From JABDMH01 sp965223165 (GTDB lineage Bacteria > Bacteroidota > Bacteroidia > Chitinophagales > Saprospiraceae), in the NCBI GenBank assembly GCA_965223165.1, contig CBDCVQ010000020.1, forward strand, positions 248,001 to 312,000: DNA of 64,000 nt, written 5' to 3'. The notes under the pieces are model-generated. The model did no database searches and was not told the DNA's origin. It worked only from the letters and a program-made list of their open reading frames with translations. Every line of letters starts with the position of its first letter. Position 1 is the first letter of the stretch. Positions 1-9,505 of the stretch are shown piece after piece. A program made the translations under genes and the position numbers.

Positions 1-1881
1 CTAGCGAATAACTCCCGCGTGACCGAGTGTGTAATAGACAATTACAATAATCCGGAGAGATTTGAATCGGACTATTGGGTCGGCATCTACGGCAAGAATA
101 ACCGCTTTGATCATAATTATTTGACCGGCAAGCGCAATCAGGGAGTGACCCTGGCAGTGCGACTTAACACAGAAGCTAGTCGAGAGAATGACCACCTGAT
201 TGATCACAACTACTTTGGCAGGCGACCAGTCCTTGGATCAAACGGAGGAGAAACCTTGCGAATTGGTACCAGCCATTATTCGCTGACCAACTCCAACACT
301 GTCGTGGAATACAATTATTTCAGTCACTGCAGTGGTGAGCACGAAATCATCTCCAACAAATCCTGCCAGAACATTTTTCGCAACAACACCTTCTACGAGT
401 GCGAGGGCACCTTGACCATGCGGCATGGCAACGAGACCCTGGTCGAAGAAAATTTCTTTTTTGGCAATCGCAAGGCTAACACTGGCGGCGTCAGAATCAT
501 CAATGAAACTCAGACCGTCAGGAACAACTACTTTGAGGGGTTGACTGGTTATCGGTTTAGAGGCGCATTGGTCATTATGAATGGCGTACCCAATTCGCCC
601 CTGAACCGGTATTTTCAGGTAAAAGACTCTGAGGCATCAAACAACACGTTCATCGATTGCGATTACATCCAGCTATGTGCAGGAAGTGACCAGGAGAGAT
701 CTGCCATTCCGGTCAATACGGCCTTTGCTGACAATGTGATATATCATCCCACAAGGAAAGATATATTTACCGTTTACGACAATATCGATGGAATTTCATT
801 TAGGAACAACATTCTGAGTCCAGGTATTGTGCCTCCCTCCTTTGGTGGCAAGCCCCTGGCTGACGGTTCATTCAGGCACCAAGAAATCACACTGAGCTCC
901 GATCCAGCCGGTATCAAAGTACTCAAATTTGAAGGCTCCTCCGGCCTGCAAGGCATTCCAGAAAGAGCCACCCCGGAAAATACGGGTGTCGACTGGTATC
1001 CACGCAATGAGGGGGAGAAGACATTTGGTCTCGGCTCTGTCCTACCGGTGCCGCCCGGCGAGAATACGATTTTGACAGCGGTCAATCACTCGAAGCCGGG
1101 CGATGTGCTCCAATTGCAGGAAGGATCGTACACCTGCTCGAAAGCCATTGACCTTCGCTGGCCACTTTCCATTAGGGGTCAAACGGATGGCAAGCCGCTG
1201 ATCACATTTCAACGTAGCTCTCTATTCAACATCGAGGATGGCGGTGCCCTCTCCCTGGAAAGTTTGGAGATCTCGGGAGCCGAGTGCGATGACAAACCCA
1301 ACAATGCAGTCATCAGGACAAGCAGGTATTCCATGCTGCACAACTACAAGCTCCTGATCAATGATTGTGACATTCGTGACCTAGATGTCAATCACAGTTT
1401 TAATCTACTCCAATCGTTTAAGGGGACCTTTGCAGACTCGATCGTGTTGCGTAACTCCACCTTTCAAAATATCACTGGTCATGTTCTCTCGCTGGACAAG
1501 GAAACCGATGATATTGGAATTTACAATGCCGAGAATGTAATCATGGAGCATTGCGACTTCAGAGACGTCCAAGGCACTGCGCTAAATCTGCACAGAGGAG
1601 GGCGAGACGAGAGCACTTTCGGGCCGATGCTACAAGCAATCGGCAATTCTTTTGCCAACGTCGGGTATGGCTCCAGGAATAAGGCCAAGGCTTCCATTTC
1701 GCTACATGGTGTACAGATCTCAAGGATACACAACAATAAGTTCCAAAACTGTGAGCCGCTGAGATTGCACCTGGTAGTGGGAGATCCCATCACCACGATC
1801 CGAGATTGTGCTTTTATCAATACACCCGAGGTCGTGTCCAATAGCACTGATTTCGAACGGAGTAACTTGACTTTCGAATAA
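1..1881 (+). CDS. PL6-family alginate lyase (chondroitinase-B fold), 5' partial
   Basis: The reading frame is open from base 1, so the gene starts upstream of the window and the signal peptide is not visible. The protein is rich in short Asn-bearing turns typical of a right-handed parallel beta-helix. Around 330-440 it carries the PL6 active-site signature: GEHEII (calcium-binding acidic residues), then NKS (catalytic Lys, codon at 358) and TMRHGN (catalytic Arg, codon at 421). PL6 enzymes cleave alginate or chondroitin by beta-elimination, usually in the periplasm or outside. The second half, from about 1030, looks like another beta-helix, as in two-domain PL6 alginate lyases. It is the first visible gene of an alginate operon, 20 bp ahead of the PL17 gene; that context favours alginate over chondroitin. 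Confidence 0.9.
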   Translation, partial: LANNSRVTECVIDNYNNPERFESDYWVGIYGKNNRFDHNYLTGKRNQGVTLAVRLNTEASRENDHLIDHNYFGRRPVLGSNGGETLRIGTSHYSLTNSNTVVEYNYFSHCSGEHEIISNKSCQNIFRNNTFYECEGTLTMRHGNETLVEENFFFGNRKANTGGVRIINETQTVRNNYFEGLTGYRFRGALVIMNGVPNSPLNRYFQVKDSEASNNTFIDCDYIQLCAGSDQERSAIPVNTAFADNVIYHPTRKDIFTVYDNIDGISFRNNILSPGIVPPSFGGKPLADGSFRHQEITLSSDPAGIKVLKFEGSSGLQGIPERATPENTGVDWYPRNEGEKTFGLGSVLPVPPGENTILTAVNHSKPGDVLQLQEGSYTCSKAIDLRWPLSIRGQTDGKPLITFQRSSLFNIEDGGALSLESLEISGAECDDKPNNAVIRTSRYSMLHNYKLLINDCDIRDLDVNHSFNLLQSFKGTFADSIVLRNSTFQNITGHVLSLDKETDDIGIYNAENVIMEHCDFRDVQGTALNLHRGGRDESTFGPMLQAIGNSFANVGYGSRNKAKASISLHGVQISRIHNNKFQNCEPLRLHLVVGDPITTIRDCAFINTPEVVSNSTDFERSNLTFE

Positions 1882-1901
1882 GAGAAACGGAGAACAAAAA
1901 A

Positions 1902-4178
1902 ATGCTTCATCGAGCAAAATGCTGGTTTCTCATTCTCCTTGTGATCGCCGCTGGTGAGAGTGGCTGGAGTCAAGGGCATCCCAACCTAATACTGACAAAA
2001 GAAGGGGTCGAGCGGATCAAAAATAAGAGAGGGACCGCTCCGCTGTTTGAAGAGGTGCTAACCCGAACGATTGCCGAGGTAGACCAGGAAATCGAGAAGG
2101 GGGTCGCCGTTCCCATTCCCAAGGATATGTCTGGCGGATATACCCACGAAAGACACAAACGTAATTTTCTAATCCTGCAAAAAGCCGGTAACATCTACCA
2201 ACTAACCGGCAATGCAAAATATGCCCGATATATTAAGGACGTCCTCTTTCAGTATGCGGCGATCTATCCTAGTTTGTCCCTACATCCTACCAACCAGTCG
2301 TATGCTACGGGCAAGATATTTTGGCAATGTCTAAATGACGCCAACTGGCTAGTGTATGTCAGTCAGGCGTATGATTGCATTTATGAATGGTTAAACGAGG
2401 AGGATCGCGATTTTCTCAATCAGACCTTGTTTCGGCCTCTAGCTGACTTTCTTTCAGTAGAAAATCCACAATTTTTCAATCGAATTCACAATCACAGCAC
2501 ATGGGGAAATGCAGCAGTCGGAATGATTGGCATCGTCATGCGAGACTCCATCTTGATTGATCGGGCGTTGTACGGACTCAGAGATGATGACGTCCCCGAT
2601 GATCTGAGGGACGATGACAACGGATTAATAAAACTAGGCGGTGTCGATCGGGCAGGTTTTTTTGCCCAGCTCGATCACTCCTTTTCTCCTGATGGCTACT
2701 TTACAGAGGGTCCCTACTATCTGCGATATGCTATTTTCCCATTTCTATTATTTGCCAAGTCTTTGGCAAACTATGATCCGGGGCTGGACATTTTCAACTA
2801 CCGCGACGGTATTCTTGAGAAGTCAGTCCTCGCCCTGCTAGAACAAAGAGACTGGCGGGGACACTTCTTTCCCTTAAATGATGCCCAAAAGGGTATGTCC
2901 GTTGAGGCAAGAGAGGTGATGACGGGGCTGGACATCATCTACTATCACTGTGGACGAGACAAAAATTTGCTTTCCATCGCAGCACGTCAGAATGAAGTTC
3001 TTCTTGATGAGGCCGGCTTTGCGGTAGCTCAGGACATTTCCAGAGATCTGCAAAAGGCCTTCGTACCATCCTCTCGAATCTTTGGGGATGGCCCCGAGGG
3101 AAACGAAGGAGGCGTCGCTATCTTAAGGAGATCTGATGCCAACCGTGAGGTATGCCTAGTCCACAAGTATTCCTCTCAGGGGATGGGACATGGCCACTTT
3201 GACAAGCTATCTATCTCTATGTATGATGACCGAGGCGAGGTGCTTCAGGATTATGGTGCTGCTCGATGGGTCAACATCGACCAAAAAGGCGGTGGCCGAT
3301 ACTTACCCGAAAATCAAACATTTGCCAAGCAAACCATCGCCCATAATACACTGGTCATAGACGAGCAATCGCATTTTGGCGGAGACATCAGCAGAGCAGA
3401 ACAGCATCACCCCGAGTTGTATTATGCTTCTGTGGATGACAGCGATCTCCAAATCATTAGCACCAAGGACAAACATGCGTACCACCGTACGGAGATGCAC
3501 CGGACACTGGTACTATTTGCCGATCCCGAATACACACAGCCTTTGATCATTGACTTGTTTCGAGTAGAGGCTGATGAAGAACATCAGATTGATTTACCGG
3601 TGTGGTTTAGGGGCCACCTATTGGAAACCAGCTATGATATCTTGGCCGAAACCACAAGCCTAGAGACCTTGGGCAGCAAACACGGATATCAACACATCTG
3701 GAGGGAAGGGCAAGGTGCTCCCAGCAACGGATATCAAATAACGTGGTTTGGGCAGGGCAGATTCTACTCGATGACTTCCGCCACGGGTCCGAAGGACGTG
3801 CTTATTCTAGGCAGGGCGGGGGCCAACGACCCCCAATTCAACCTAAGGCGAGACCCCGTTCACATTCACCGACGATCCGATCAGAAAAGAACGCTCTTTG
3901 CCAGTGTCTACGAGTCACACGGATCATACAATCCTGCTGAAGAGGTTCCCCATCATCCGTTTCCCGCGATCGAATCTGTGACGACCCTCCTTGACTCAGC
4001 GCCCTATTCGATTGTAGAGGTCGGCGAGAAATCCGGAAGGAGTTGGCTACTGGCGGTATCAAATCAAGATCCGGCCATGGAGGCCCATCATCAAGTTTCA
4101 GTTGAAGGGCGCAGTCTCCGATGGCAGGGTCCCATTCATTTCATTGAATTAACAGAAAATAAGATCAATAATGACTAG
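1902..4178 (+). CDS. PL17 oligoalginate lyase (heparinase II/III-like), exported
   Basis: A 758-residue protein with an N-terminal signal sequence (about residues 1-24, ending WSQ). The N-terminal alpha/alpha-barrel carries IHNHSTWGN (His196, Asn197, His198) and YFTEGPYYLRY (residues 266-276), matching the His/Asn and Tyr positions of PL17 enzymes such as Alg17C. The C-terminal heparinase II/III beta-sheet domain has GMGHGHFDK (His430, His432), the usual metal-site region. These enzymes act exolytically on alginate oligomers and release unsaturated monouronate, which opens to DEH. The length is normal for the family. The 3' end overlaps the cupin gene by 8 bp, so the two are probably translationally coupled. 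Specificity for alginate is supported by the neighbours but not proven from sequence alone. Confidence 0.92.
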   Translation: MLHRAKCWFLILLVIAAGESGWSQGHPNLILTKEGVERIKNKRGTAPLFEEVLTRTIAEVDQEIEKGVAVPIPKDMSGGYTHERHKRNFLILQKAGNIYQLTGNAKYARYIKDVLFQYAAIYPSLSLHPTNQSYATGKIFWQCLNDANWLVYVSQAYDCIYEWLNEEDRDFLNQTLFRPLADFLSVENPQFFNRIHNHSTWGNAAVGMIGIVMRDSILIDRALYGLRDDDVPDDLRDDDNGLIKLGGVDRAGFFAQLDHSFSPDGYFTEGPYYLRYAIFPFLLFAKSLANYDPGLDIFNYRDGILEKSVLALLEQRDWRGHFFPLNDAQKGMSVEAREVMTGLDIIYYHCGRDKNLLSIAARQNEVLLDEAGFAVAQDISRDLQKAFVPSSRIFGDGPEGNEGGVAILRRSDANREVCLVHKYSSQGMGHGHFDKLSISMYDDRGEVLQDYGAARWVNIDQKGGGRYLPENQTFAKQTIAHNTLVIDEQSHFGGDISRAEQHHPELYYASVDDSDLQIISTKDKHAYHRTEMHRTLVLFADPEYTQPLIIDLFRVEADEEHQIDLPVWFRGHLLETSYDILAETTSLETLGSKHGYQHIWREGQGAPSNGYQITWFGQGRFYSMTSATGPKDVLILGRAGANDPQFNLRRDPVHIHRRSDQKRTLFASVYESHGSYNPAEEVPHHPFPAIESVTTLLDSAPYSIVEVGEKSGRSWLLAVSNQDPAMEAHHQVSVEGRSLRWQGPIHFIELTENKINND

Positions 4179-4515
4179 TACAAGTAATGTATTTATTTCA
4201 GGAACGAATACCGAGTGGGAAGATGTCGGGCCAGGGTTGTCCAGGCAAATTTTAGCCTACGACGACAAGATCATGCTGGTGAAGGTACGGTTTGAAAAAG
4301 GAGCCATTGGGGAGCAACACCATCATCATCACTCGCAGGCGACCTATGTCGAAAGTGGATCATTTGAAATGACAATCGGAGAAGAAGTCCAGACGCTCAC
4401 GGCAGGGGATTCCTTCTATGTCCCACCCCATGCCATCCATGGATGTCTTTGCACTGAGCCTGGAGTGCTCATCGACGTTTTTAGCCCCAAAAGGGATGAA
4501 TTTCTAAATAGCTAA
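4171..4515 (+). CDS. kdgF: KdgF-like cupin, unsaturated uronate linearisation
   Basis: A 114-residue single-domain cupin. The first metal-binding motif includes the run of five His at 50-54 and Glu61; the second includes PPHAIHG (His87, His90). Overall spacing and the ending DVFSPKRDEF closely resemble KdgF, the cupin that speeds conversion of cyclic 4,5-unsaturated uronate to open-chain ketouronate (DEH). It overlaps the PL17 gene by 8 bp and lies 9 bp before the transporter. It has no signal peptide, so it is probably cytoplasmic and acts after import. The family assignment is strong; the exact substrate follows from the alginate context. Confidence 0.88.
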   Translation: MTSTSNVFISGTNTEWEDVGPGLSRQILAYDDKIMLVKVRFEKGAIGEQHHHHHSQATYVESGSFEMTIGEEVQTLTAGDSFYVPPHAIHGCLCTEPGVLIDVFSPKRDEFLNS

Positions 4516-4524
4516 AGCAGACTC

Positions 4525-5787
4525 ATGAAAGTAAAGGGCCTCCGGTGGTGGATTATCACCTTGATTTCCATCGCTACGGTAATTAACTACATCGACCGAA
4601 GTGCCTTGGCGGTGATGTGGCCGAGTATTCAGGACGATCTCGGATTTGACAGCTATGACTATGCCATCATGCTTAACGTTTTTATGGTGGCGTACGCTCT
4701 AGGCCAGTCTTTAACTGGACGGATGTTTGACAAAGTTGGTACTCGCATCGGATACGTCATTTCCATCGTGGTCTGGGGAGCCTCTACGGCGCTCCATGCT
4801 ATCGCAAATGGCCTGGCATCGTTTAGCATCTTCCGGGCTACCCTGGGCATCTCGGAGGCTGGCAATTGGCCGGGCGCGGTTAAGAGCAATGCCGAGTGGT
4901 TTCCGATCAAGGAACGTGCAATTGCACAGGGCATCTTTAATGCGGGAGCTTCCATCGGATCAATCATTGCCCCCCCACTAATAGCCATGCTATTTCTCGG
5001 CTTCGGGTGGCGCATCACCTTCGTGATCGTAGGCCTCCTGGGCTTTGTCTGGGTCATTCCTTGGCTTTTAATAAATAAGAAAGAGCCGTCGGAACATCCA
5101 TGGATTCACGAGACCGAGCGCGACTATATTCTGGCTGACCAACAAACTACAGATGACCAGTCAGACGAAATGCTACCCTTGAAGAAAATCCTTTCATACA
5201 GGGCTTCCTGGGGTGTCCTGGTTTCGAGGTTTTTCTTGGAACCCATTTGGTGGCTCTTTGTCGGTTGGATGCCTATCTACCTGGCAGACCAATATGGCTT
5301 TGATGTAAAACAAATTGGCCTCTTTGCATGGGTACCCTATGTAGGAGCAGCCTTCGGCAGTGTGTCAGGGGGTTGGTTTGCCGGTAGACTCATGGTCAAG
5401 GGTGCTTCCGTTGACTCTGCAAGAAAGAGAACAATCTTGGTCGGCGGAGTTGTCATGTTCCTGGGTTTGGTATCAACCATCATCTTTGCAGACACGCCAC
5501 TCAAATTTGTGCTAATTGTAGCCTTCGTCCTGTTCGGCTTTCAATTCTCTATCAGCAATATTCAGACCATTCCTAGTGATTTATTTAGTGGAAAATCCGT
5601 GGCCACGCTGGCGGGATTTGGCGGTACAGTAGGTGTCTTTTCAGTTATACTGATGAATTTTCTGATACCTGTTATTACTGAGGTGTCTTACACGCCGGCA
5701 TTTGTCATCATTGCTGTATTTGTTCCACTTGGCGTATTTGCCATATACTACTTGATACGCAATATCGGACCAGTAAAAATTAATTGA
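4525..5787 (+). CDS. MFS hexuronate/DEH transporter (ACS family)
   Basis: A 420-residue integral membrane protein with about 12 predicted helices. The N-terminal stretch NYIDRSALAVMWP and the following GRMFDKVGTRIGY loop (the MFS loop 2-3 motif) are typical of the anion:cation symporter group containing ExuT-like hexuronate carriers. In alginate operons of marine Bacteroidota a transporter of this type carries DEH or uronate monomers across the inner membrane, which fits its position between KdgF and the DEH reductase. No SusC/SusD pair is visible in this window, so the outer-membrane step is either upstream of base 1 or elsewhere. The precise substrate is inferred. Confidence 0.85.
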   Translation: MKVKGLRWWIITLISIATVINYIDRSALAVMWPSIQDDLGFDSYDYAIMLNVFMVAYALGQSLTGRMFDKVGTRIGYVISIVVWGASTALHAIANGLASFSIFRATLGISEAGNWPGAVKSNAEWFPIKERAIAQGIFNAGASIGSIIAPPLIAMLFLGFGWRITFVIVGLLGFVWVIPWLLINKKEPSEHPWIHETERDYILADQQTTDDQSDEMLPLKKILSYRASWGVLVSRFFLEPIWWLFVGWMPIYLADQYGFDVKQIGLFAWVPYVGAAFGSVSGGWFAGRLMVKGASVDSARKRTILVGGVVMFLGLVSTIIFADTPLKFVLIVAFVLFGFQFSISNIQTIPSDLFSGKSVATLAGFGGTVGVFSVILMNFLIPVITEVSYTPAFVIIAVFVPLGVFAIYYLIRNIGPVKIN

Positions 5788-5815
5788 ATTTCAAAATCTT
5801 GAAAAAATATTCAAC

Positions 5816-6568
5816 ATGAACTTAGAAGGAAAAGTCGCCATTGTTACCGGTGGGGGCCGAGATATCGGGAGAGCCATCTCAGTCAAGCTTGCATCCAAAG
5901 GTGTGAGTGTAGCAATTAATTATAACAGCGGAGCAAAGTCAGCTGAGGAAACGCTTGATCAAATAAAACAGATCGGCGGCAAAGCCGTGATCGTCCAGGC
6001 TGATCTCACCCAGTGGAAGGAATGCCACCGTTTGGTCGACGTGACTCGCGAGGCCTTTGGGGATGATATTCATGTCCTGGTCAATAATGCCGGGGGCTTG
6101 GTAGCTCGCAAGAAGTTGTGCGAGATGGATGAGAAATTCTGGGAGTTGGTCATGAATCTCAATCTGAAGTCTGTCTTCATGATGCACAAGGCTACGGTGA
6201 GACATATGCCCCAAGGCAGTGCCATTATTAACATTGCCTCCCAAGCCGGTCGAGATGGAGGCGGCTCAGGAGCTTCTGCTTACGCCTCCTCTAAAGGTGC
6301 AGTGATGACCTTTACACGTGCGATGGCCAAGGAACTGGGACCCGATGGGATTAGGGTAAACGCAGTATGTCCCGGGCTCATCGCCACGACCTTTCACGAT
6401 ACTTTCACGCCAGACAACGTGCGGGAAATTGTTGCCGCCAAAACCCCTCTGCGAAGAGAAGGCAGACCGGAAGAAGTAGCTAATCTTGTCGCCTGCCTGG
6501 CCTCAAGTGAAACCTCCTTCGTGACCGGGGCCAATTTCGACATCAACGGAGGTCTGGCGTTTTCCTAG
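5816..6568 (+). CDS. SDR oxidoreductase, probable DEH reductase
   Basis: A 250-residue classical short-chain dehydrogenase. It has the nucleotide-binding stretch TGGGRDIG (residues 11-18), NNAG (90-93), catalytic Ser142, Tyr156 and Lys160 (YASSK), and a GG near the C-terminus. Asp in place of the usual Gly/Ser before IG in the glycine-rich loop is a small departure from FabG-type proteins. Between the uronate transporter and KDG kinase the expected reaction is NAD(P)H-dependent reduction of DEH to 2-keto-3-deoxygluconate, as shown for DehR-type SDRs. It lies 28 bp after the transporter and 26 bp before the kinase. Fold assignment is certain; the substrate comes from context. Confidence 0.87.
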   Translation: MNLEGKVAIVTGGGRDIGRAISVKLASKGVSVAINYNSGAKSAEETLDQIKQIGGKAVIVQADLTQWKECHRLVDVTREAFGDDIHVLVNNAGGLVARKKLCEMDEKFWELVMNLNLKSVFMMHKATVRHMPQGSAIINIASQAGRDGGGSGASAYASSKGAVMTFTRAMAKELGPDGIRVNAVCPGLIATTFHDTFTPDNVREIVAAKTPLRREGRPEEVANLVACLASSETSFVTGANFDINGGLAFS

Positions 6569-6594
6569 TAGAGCTTCAACAAAGTCTCTTTATC

Positions 6595-7629
6595 ATGGCA
6601 AAGATTGTCTGCTTTGGAGAAATCATGCTACGCCTGACAGCACCCGGCTTTCGGAGGTTTTCACAGGCCACAAATTTTGACGTCATCTATGGGGGTGGCG
6701 AGAGTAATGTGGCAGTTTCATTGGCCAACTACGGTCTCGCCACCGAGTACGTAACCCGTCTGCCAGACAACGATCTGGGTAGATGTGCAGCGATGGAAAT
6801 GCGCAAAAGAGGCGTCGGGACAAACAACATCATTTGGGGAGGAGATAGACTTGGCATCTATTTTCTCGAGATGGGGGCTGTCAGCCGAGGAAGCAAAGTA
6901 GTTTATGATCGGGGCCATTCATCGTTTTCCGAGATACGCCCCGGACAGTTAGATTGGAGAAAAATATTACAGGATGCCTCCTGGTTTCACTGGACAGGCA
7001 TTACGCCTGCCGTGTCCCAAAGTGCCGCTGACGCTTGTCGGGAAGCCATTGAAATCGCGAACGAGTTAGGTGTGACAGTATCCACCGATCTAAACTACCG
7101 CAAAAACCTCTGGAATTATGGCAAAGAGGCATCTGAGGTGATGCCAGATCTAGTATCAGGATGTGACATCATCCTTGGAAATGAAGAAGATGCTGAGAAA
7201 CACTTTGGCATTCACCCAGAAGGGGTAGATGTCACACATGGACGTACAGTCGAAGCGGAAGTATACCAGTCCGTTTGCCAACAGTTGATGAATATGTTTC
7301 CCAGATGCAGGAAGGTGATCATTACCTTGAGGGGATCAATCAGCGCATCACACAATAGCTGGTCCGGTGTCCTCTATGATGGCCACAAACTTCATCAGAC
7401 CCAAACGTATCAGATCACCCATATTGTGGACCGTGGGGGCGGTGGCGACAGCTTCATGGGTGGACTGATATTTGGTTTACATGCGTACCAGGACGACCAA
7501 AAAGCGCTGGATTTTGCCGTAGCAGCCTCCTGTCTGAAACATACCATCTACGGAGATGCAAACCTGGTGAGTAGGGCCGAAGTAGAAAAACTAATGGCCG
7601 GAGATGCCAGTGGTCGCGTGTCACGATGA
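6595..7629 (+). CDS. kdgK: 2-keto-3-deoxygluconate kinase (PfkB family)
   Basis: A 344-residue ribokinase-fold sugar kinase. The N-terminal substrate loop YGGGESNVAVSLANYG (from residue 32) and the C-terminal PfkB signature GGGGDSFMGG (residues 281-290, catalytic base Asp285) are clear. It is the last gene of the operon; its product would phosphorylate KDG to KDPG, the Entner-Doudoroff intermediate. No KDPG aldolase follows: the next gene is convergent mnmE, so the aldolase must be elsewhere. The name follows family plus operon position; related PfkB kinases can act on other keto-deoxy sugars. Confidence 0.86.
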   Translation: MAKIVCFGEIMLRLTAPGFRRFSQATNFDVIYGGGESNVAVSLANYGLATEYVTRLPDNDLGRCAAMEMRKRGVGTNNIIWGGDRLGIYFLEMGAVSRGSKVVYDRGHSSFSEIRPGQLDWRKILQDASWFHWTGITPAVSQSAADACREAIEIANELGVTVSTDLNYRKNLWNYGKEASEVMPDLVSGCDIILGNEEDAEKHFGIHPEGVDVTHGRTVEAEVYQSVCQQLMNMFPRCRKVIITLRGSISASHNSWSGVLYDGHKLHQTQTYQITHIVDRGGGGDSFMGGLIFGLHAYQDDQKALDFAVAASCLKHTIYGDANLVSRAEVEKLMAGDASGRVSR

Positions 7630-7822
7630 CGACATGCCTTCTCCTCCTCGCGGACTGGCTAATCTAGTCCAATGGCTTTCGGGACGAGCCCCGACTGGCA
7701 CAGAAAATGGAAAAAGCGGAACTGCACGATAGTGGTTCCTGTCCGGGGCTAATTATTGCCCGGTATTCGGCAGGAGATCCTGGGTTACATCCGTATTTCT
7801 TCTTCTTTACTTTTTGTCGAGG

Positions 7823-9208
7823 TCACTTTCCAATACAAAAATTACGGAAGATATTGTCCAGCAAGTCATCGGTGCTGATCTCACCGGTGATCTCACCCAG
7901 ATAGTGCAGACTCTGACGGATGTCCATGGCGATGAAATCTCCGGTGACCTCTCCCGCTAGCCCTTTCAAGACTTTGCGGAGACTGTCGGCAGTACGGTTC
8001 AACGCTTCCTGATGACGGGCACTAGTGAGCACGGTACTACCCGTCTGGAGGGTATCACCCACCGCCAGGTCGTACAAACGTTCTTTGACGTACGCCACAT
8101 TCATATTGTTCTTTGCGCTGACGGGTACGAAGTGATCGCGAGACAATATCGCACTGGCAAAGTCCTGGGCCTTGACGTAGGGATTTAGGTCCATCTTATT
8201 GGCCACCGCCAAGATCTGGCGGTCCGGTTGCACCAGGTCTGCCAGGTCCGAGGCCACCTCCTCGGCCGTGACAGCGGTGACATCAAAAACATAGAGCACA
8301 ATGGCTGCCTCGGTGATCTTCTGTCGGGTGCGATCCACCCCCATGGCTTCGATTTGGTCCTCCGCCTCGCGGATGCCGGCCGTATCTATGAGCCGAAACT
8401 GCACCCCCTCGATGTTCAATATCTCCTCTACGGTGTCCCGGGTGGTGCCCGCAATGGCAGAGACCAGCGCTCGATCCTCGTCCAGGAGTCGGTTGAGTAG
8501 CGTGGATTTGCCCGCATTGGGCCGTCCAGCGATCACCGTGCCGATCCCGTGTTTGATCGCGTTGCCCAGTCGGAAAGAATCGATCAGCCGATCCACCTCC
8601 GCCAGCATCTCTTGTACCAGATCCTTTAACTTGCCCCGATCGGCAAATGCCACATCTTCTTCTCCAAAATCCAACTCCAGCTCAATGAGACTGGCAAACT
8701 CGATCAGCTGGCCACGGAGATCCTTAATCTTCATGGCCACCCCTCCCCGCATCTGGGTCATGGCCAGGCGATGGGACGCCTCCGAATCCGATGCGATCAG
8801 ATCGGCCACTGCCTCCGCCTGTGACAAGTCCATCTTACCGTGCAGAAAGGCTCGCTGGGTAAACTCACCGGGTCGGGCGAGACGGGCCCCGGCAGCCAGA
8901 CATCGTTCGATAATCCGCTGGAGCGTGTACGTCGACCCATGACCCGATATCTCTACCACATCCTCGCCGGTGTACGACTTTGGCCCTCTGAACAAGAAAG
9001 TGAGCACTTCATCAATTACCTCCCCTTGCGCACCTCTGATTTCACCAAAATGAATCGTATGCGAGGCACAATTCTCCAGTTTCGCACCAAAGAATATCTC
9101 GTCTGCCACGGCAATACTGTCCGGCCCGGACAGCCGGACGATGCCCAGCGCCCCAACCCCCGGCGGAGTGGCCAACGCCACAATCGTGTCTCCCAGCTCC
9201 TGCATCAC
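7823..9208 (-). CDS. mnmE: tRNA uridine-5-carboxymethylaminomethyl synthesis GTPase MnmE
   Basis: A 461-residue protein of normal MnmE length. The N-terminal folate-binding domain begins DTIVALATPPGVGALGIVRL. The inserted G domain has G1 GRPNAGKS (about 228-235), a TTRDT G2 stretch and DTAGI for G3. The chain ends with the diagnostic CIGK motif, whose Cys is part of the active site. With MnmG it modifies the wobble uridine of several tRNAs in the cytoplasm. It is convergent with the alginate operon and transcribed alone. Two Met codons are adjacent at the start; either is possible. Confidence 0.97.
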   Translation of the reverse strand: MMQELGDTIVALATPPGVGALGIVRLSGPDSIAVADEIFFGAKLENCASHTIHFGEIRGAQGEVIDEVLTFLFRGPKSYTGEDVVEISGHGSTYTLQRIIERCLAAGARLARPGEFTQRAFLHGKMDLSQAEAVADLIASDSEASHRLAMTQMRGGVAMKIKDLRGQLIEFASLIELELDFGEEDVAFADRGKLKDLVQEMLAEVDRLIDSFRLGNAIKHGIGTVIAGRPNAGKSTLLNRLLDEDRALVSAIAGTTRDTVEEILNIEGVQFRLIDTAGIREAEDQIEAMGVDRTRQKITEAAIVLYVFDVTAVTAEEVASDLADLVQPDRQILAVANKMDLNPYVKAQDFASAILSRDHFVPVSAKNNMNVAYVKERLYDLAVGDTLQTGSTVLTSARHQEALNRTADSLRKVLKGLAGEVTGDFIAMDIRQSLHYLGEITGEISTDDLLDNIFRNFCIGK

Positions 9209-9272
9209 ACAAAAGTAAGCAATGCGAGGCAGCGCCGATCCACCGCATCTGTATTGCTAAGAGATCCATGGA

Positions 9273-9363
9273 CCTTAGGAGGCTGTTGAATTTCTGGCTC
9301 CGAAGCATGCAGGCAAAAGAACCAGCGGCCAAATCAGCGTTCGTATTTCAACTGCCTCCTAGG
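9273..9363. repeat. 91-bp element with 20-bp imperfect inverted termini
   Basis: The termini CCTTAGGAGGCTGTTGAATT (from 9273) and the complement of the segment ending at 9363 match at about 17 of 20 positions, separated by roughly 50 bp. It sits in the 297-bp gap between mnmE and the DUF2652 gene and encodes nothing. It could be a miniature inverted-repeat element, a long hairpin in a transcript, or an IS remnant. Only one copy was noticed in the window. The rest of the gap (9364-9505) shows nothing recognisable beyond space for a promoter. Confidence 0.5.
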
Positions 9364-9505
9364 GTTTAGATATTCCCTAGATCTATCGTATCCTTGCACA
9401 TATAGAGGCTATGACCTCGCCGGTCTAATCGCTTCTGGTGACCACTCCAAGGACCAAAACCATTGATCACCTACACTGTTTAATCATCGGAACTGCACAG
9501 ATTTC

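Noticed and set aside
8301..8942. 213-codon plus-strand frame over mnmE
   Set aside because: Antisense to an intact conserved gene; Ser/Arg-rich composition typical of a shadow frame.
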